Origin: Alphaproteobacteria bacterium | GTDB taxonomy: Bacteria; Pseudomonadota; Gammaproteobacteria; JAGOUN01 | NCBI GenBank assembly: GCA_021151585.1 | Contig: JAGKWX010000003.1 | Span: 13,464 to 77,463, forward strand | Reading direction: 5' to 3' | Length of the DNA stretch: 64,000 bases | Shown: in pieces, positions 61,566 to 64,000 of the stretch | How positions within the stretch are numbered: position 1 is the first letter of the stretch | Layout of the letters: each line of letters starts with the position of its first letter | Program-made: the position numbers and the translations under genes | The notes under the pieces: generated by a model | What the model was told of the DNA's origin: nothing | What the model saw: only the letters and a program-made list of their open reading frames with translations | The model's database searches: none

Positions 61566-62093
61566 ATGCGTACATTATATAAAACTACTTTATTCTTTTT
61601 GCTCGCCAATCTGTGCTTTGCTGGTTACGCTTCTCCAACTCCCAATGCCGCACAAACGAAAGAGTCGAGCACGTACTGTTTGCAACACCCTGAATATGGA
61701 TGGTATGTACAACTTATGAGTGATAAAAGCTTTATCCTATTTCGTCAAGGGGAAACTCATTTAAAAATTCATTACCGACAATCAAATTTAACAGCCTTTA
61801 CAGATCGCCCAGAATATTTAAGTAGCAACATAACGATAGATGCTCTTTTAAAAAATTGGAAAGCACTCCTGCATGGAAAATCCGAGGTGCGGGCGTATAT
61901 TGATGGTATTGATGCGCCGCCCATGAAAAATGGGACAGAAGCACAAAAGTTAACGTATAATGTGCTTTTAAAAAATCCTGTAAAGACTGATGCTAACACG
62001 ATCGATTTTACTGTGGTCTCTAGTTCTCCCGATACCTGGCCCGCTGGAGAAATAAAAGGTGCAAAACTAACGTTGGTTTTATTGCCCGCTTAA
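61566..62093 (+). CDS. small exported protein of unknown function
   Basis: 175 residues with a signal peptide (KTTLFFLLANLCFAGYA, cleaved before SPTPN). The mature part is beta-rich, starting near CLQHPEYGWYVQLMSDKSFI and ending GEIKGAKLTLVLLPA; two Trp and a Pro/Trp motif SPDTWPAG are visible, and there is one Cys. AAGGATA lies eight bases before the ATG. I know no family. It lies among transposase remnants, which suggests acquisition by transfer. Confidence 0.72.
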   Translation: MRTLYKTTLFFLLANLCFAGYASPTPNAAQTKESSTYCLQHPEYGWYVQLMSDKSFILFRQGETHLKIHYRQSNLTAFTDRPEYLSSNITIDALLKNWKALLHGKSEVRAYIDGIDAPPMKNGTEAQKLTYNVLLKNPVKTDANTIDFTVVSSSPDTWPAGEIKGAKLTLVLLPA

Positions 62094-62189
62094 TTTGAAT
62101 TAGTCTCGATCTGATCTGATAAATCTCTTGCAAAAAAATCGGAAGTGTCAGATCAGATTTGAGCTAGTACATTTATAAAAGTCAGTAAA

Positions 62190-62382
62190 ATGCTTAACAA
62201 CATTCCACTCAATGAGGCTCTGACCTTTAGTTTTGGAAAAGAGGTGGGCGTTTTACATGCAGGGACCACATGAAACGCCTATCGAGGTAAAAAGAATCAT
62301 GAGAACACTGACCGCTTTAGGGGAAGGAAGCTATCATTTTATGTACGAGGCGCCAGATGATATTGATGCGTTTATTGAATAA
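62190..62382 (+). pseudogene. possible IS110-type transposase remnant
   Basis: Two overlapping short frames (62190-62273 and 62257-62382) together read like a broken N-terminal region. The second has TPIEVKRIMRTLTALGEGSY followed by HFMYEA, close to the H.CYEAG motif of IS110/IS1111 transposases, then diverges and stops. The identification is by motif only. The rest of 62094-62475 holds no other feature I can support. Confidence 0.4.
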
Positions 62383-62475
62383 TGCCCATAAGAATTAAGC
62401 ATCATGGAGCCTTTATAGGGGGTCAGGACGGAACCCCAAGATGCGGGCTCAGTGAACTTATTAGACTTATTAAAA

Positions 62476-62496
62476 GTTCTTAAAAATCTTAAGAAG
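62476..62496. promoter_or_regulatory. operator-like inverted repeat 1 upstream of the ATPase gene
   Basis: GTTCTTAA-AAATC-TTAAGAAG: arms of eight bases complementary at seven, spacer five. It matches repeat 2 at 62542-62562, with centres 66 bases apart, and lies 15 bases before the -35 hexamer. Confidence 0.6.
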
Positions 62497-62511
62497 ATTT
62501 AATACTTTTTA

Positions 62512-62540
62512 TTGACATTTCTGTATATTGCCCCAATAAT
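62512..62540 (+). promoter_or_regulatory. near-consensus promoter of the ATPase gene
   Basis: A perfect TTGACA (62512-62517), 17-base spacer and AATAAT (62535-62540, 5 of 6). The start of transcription would be near 62547, inside the second inverted repeat. This is the best sigma-70-type promoter in the window. Confidence 0.75.
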
Positions 62541-62541
62541 A

Positions 62542-62562
62542 GTTCTTAAACTCATTAAGAAC
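62542..62562. promoter_or_regulatory. operator-like inverted repeat 2 over the transcription start
   Basis: GTTCTTAA-ACTCA-TTAAGAAC: a perfect eight-base inverted repeat with a five-base spacer, immediately after the -10 and covering the expected start of transcription. A protein bound here would block the promoter. Confidence 0.65.
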
Positions 62563-62572
62563 ATTTACTACT

Positions 62573-63685
62573 ATGCAGCCTAAAAGTGATTGGCATTTTG
62601 CAAGGCCCGCATTGGCGGAAAGTTATTTGCACTTGTTTTCGTTAGGCTTGACGTCTGCACGGGGATTATTTGCTAGACGAAGGATGGGAAAAACCGAATT
62701 CTTAAAGAAAGACTTGATTCCAGCCGCTAAGAAACAAGGTTATGAAGTTGCTTATGTCAATTTATGGGATTTGGATGTTAATCCTGCAACAGCATTGTTG
62801 GCAGAATTCTATAAAGCTATCGAGCCGAAAGGGTTTCAGAAATTTTGGTCAAAAATAAAATCGCCCTTAAAAGCCATAAAAGCGACTGGCAAAATTCCTT
62901 ACGTTGGCGAGGCTTCTTTAGAAATGGATTTTCATGAGCGAACAAATGTTATGGGTACCATGCTAATGGAAGCTATGCGAGTTTTTGACAAGAAAAAATG
63001 CGTTTTGTTATTTGTGATCGATGAGGCACAAGTTCTTGCTCATCAAGAAAACTCAAATTTTGCTCATGCGTTGCGAGCAGCATTAGATATTAGAAAAGAG
63101 CGAATTAAAGTGATTTTTGCAGGTAGTTCTGAAAATACGCTGCGTAGGATGTTTGGAGTTCCGTCAGAGCCATTTTACAACTGGGCACCGTTAGAGCCCT
63201 TTGAATTGCTTGGAAAAAAATTTGTAGAGTCAATGGTTAATCAAGTGAATCTTCTTTCAAGATATCCGCTATCGATGGAAGAGGCGATGCATGCTTTTGA
63301 TCAATTAAAAAATACGCCTGAGTTTTTCAGACGATACATCGAACACTATTTGATATACCCCATGGAAGGCTCACAAGCTGCTTTAGAAGTTACCAAAGCA
63401 AAAGTTTTCAATGATACCAATTTTAAGAAACAATGGGATTCTTTGCTGCCAGCAGACCAAATCGTAATTTCAATGATTGCGAACGAGATGCGTGATTTAC
63501 ATGGAAAAATCGCATTAGAATATTTAGCAAAATCTCTTGGCATTGAAGAAGTTATCGATAAAAACACGGCACAAAATGCTTTGCGGCGATTGCTCAATAA
63601 AAATATCATTACCAAAATTGAATATGGCACTTATCAGTTTGAAGATGAGGCGTTTGCTGATTGGGTTAAATACAGAGATCAGTAG
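62573..63685 (+). CDS. AAA-type ATPase with C-terminal winged helix
   Basis: 370 residues. An atypical Walker A is ARRRMGKTEFL (Gly39-Lys40-Thr41), Walker B is LLFVIDEAQVL (about 146-155), and a sensor-like VIFAGSSENTLRRMF follows; this is the pattern of archaeal-type/STAND-like P-loop ATPases. The C-terminal 80 residues (IALEYLAKSLGIEEV, then ALRRLLNKNIITKIE) look like a winged helix. No ribosome site is seen, and the predicted leader is about 26 bases. It is a single gene between transposase debris and an IS3 element. Such ATPases occur in mobile or defence-type islands; the role here is unknown. Confidence 0.75.
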   Translation: MQPKSDWHFARPALAESYLHLFSLGLTSARGLFARRRMGKTEFLKKDLIPAAKKQGYEVAYVNLWDLDVNPATALLAEFYKAIEPKGFQKFWSKIKSPLKAIKATGKIPYVGEASLEMDFHERTNVMGTMLMEAMRVFDKKKCVLLFVIDEAQVLAHQENSNFAHALRAALDIRKERIKVIFAGSSENTLRRMFGVPSEPFYNWAPLEPFELLGKKFVESMVNQVNLLSRYPLSMEEAMHAFDQLKNTPEFFRRYIEHYLIYPMEGSQAALEVTKAKVFNDTNFKKQWDSLLPADQIVISMIANEMRDLHGKIALEYLAKSLGIEEVIDKNTAQNALRRLLNKNIITKIEYGTYQFEDEAFADWVKYRDQ

Positions 63686-63750
63686 GCAAAATTTACTGGA
63701 CTTGTATTTTTTTGATTACGAAATGTTTATGTAGAGATTGTATTTTATGC

Positions 63751-63778
63751 TGGTCTTACCCCGATTTTGTAGACACGG
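63751..63778 (-). mobile_element. terminal segment of an IS3-family element
   Basis: The sequence TGGTCTTACCCCGATTTTGT at 63751 begins with TG, as IS3-family ends do, and leads directly to the transposase stop at 63779. The other end and the target duplication lie outside the window, so the exact boundary is inferred. Confidence 0.55.
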
Positions 63779-64000
63779 TTACGCGACCTTTTCGTATTGA
63801 TTTTCAAACACCATCGGTGCAATGGAACCAATAGAAGAATGTCGACGAACACGATTGTAATACACTTCAATATATTCGAAAACACTTTGTTTAGCACTTT
63901 TTCTTGTTTTATATCGTTCAGTGTAAACTAATTCCACTTTTAAGCTGTGAAAAAAACTTTCAGCAATAGCATTGTCCCAATAATTACCTTTTCGGCTCAT
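63779..64000 (-). CDS. IS3-family transposase OrfB, C-terminal part (runs off right edge)
   Basis: The minus strand encodes MSRKGNYWDNAIAESFFHSL followed by KVELVY, then VFEYIEVYYNRVRRHSSIG, which is the end of the rve-type DDE integrase domain (the final catalytic Glu is in AESFF). The Met at the edge is internal; the N-terminal part and any OrfA are beyond 64000. It is complete at its C terminus and may belong to an active element. Confidence 0.92.
   Translation of the reverse strand: MSRKGNYWDNAIAESFFHSLKVELVYTERYKTRKSAKQSVFEYIEVYYNRVRRHSSIGSIAPMVFENQYEKVA

Overview
The window is a chromosomal segment of a Gram-negative bacterium with A+T-rich coding. It has heptose-core LPS genes, an AMIN-domain amidase, and the gammaproteobacterial block tsaE-amidase-mutL-miaA. 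Several very long ORFs lack bacterial housekeeping domains, and two of them carry motifs of host-directed proteins: a CX5R phosphoinositide-phosphatase motif and a polyproline/WH2-like tail. One of these sits behind a site resembling the PmrA box of Legionella and Coxiella. A host-associated member of the Legionellales is the best guess; this is inferred from content, not from a marker-gene tree.

Layout. 1-1934: the 5' part of pyk with pgk (minus strand, 4-bp overlap). 2366-6091: a 1241-residue coiled-coil protein of unknown function. 6272-12144: a small zinc protein, dacB-parB, an esterase, galU and pgi. 12150-12299: a decayed fragment of a sensor kinase whose intact copy lies at 52366. 12765-18323: an envelope cluster (AftB-like glycosyltransferase, waaF, waaC, and a waaG-waaP fusion), followed by a TraT-like lipoprotein. 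19088-23477: aroA, pcnB, a DUF4160/DUF2442 pair and a MidA-type methyltransferase. 23625-28187: a 1520-residue protein ending in polyproline, a WH2-like motif, an amphipathic helix and a tail with Trp, which is a WASP/WAVE-like arrangement. 28232-52071: mostly housekeeping (sbcB, cytochrome b561, glnA, a TolC-family protein, comM, a LysR regulator, def-fmt-rsmB, rsmA-apaH, hemE, tsaE-amiC-mutL-receiver-miaA-folA, a GT87-type protein, queG, orn, plsY). 52366-60042: a PAS sensor kinase, a 457-residue coiled-coil protein, and a 1391-residue protein with a SopB/SidF-type CKSGHDRTG signature and C-terminal membrane segments. 60045-64000: an accessory border with two small exported proteins, remnants of IS630-, IS3- and probably IS110-type transposases, an AAA-type ATPase gene whose near-consensus promoter is bracketed by two matching inverted repeats, and the end of an IS3-family element running off the right edge.

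How the parts fit. The waa genes build the inner LPS core: two heptoses, then a glucose-type sugar and heptose phosphorylation from a single fused polypeptide. Starts that cannot be placed simply on ATG, GTG or TTG are visible in waaC (ATT) and pcnB (GTG or ATC). The four large or unusual proteins (1241, 1520, 457 and 1391 aa) are scattered singly between housekeeping genes, as Dot/Icm effectors usually are. Secretion is not shown by anything in this window, because no secretion-system gene is present. No tRNA, rRNA or CRISPR array was seen.
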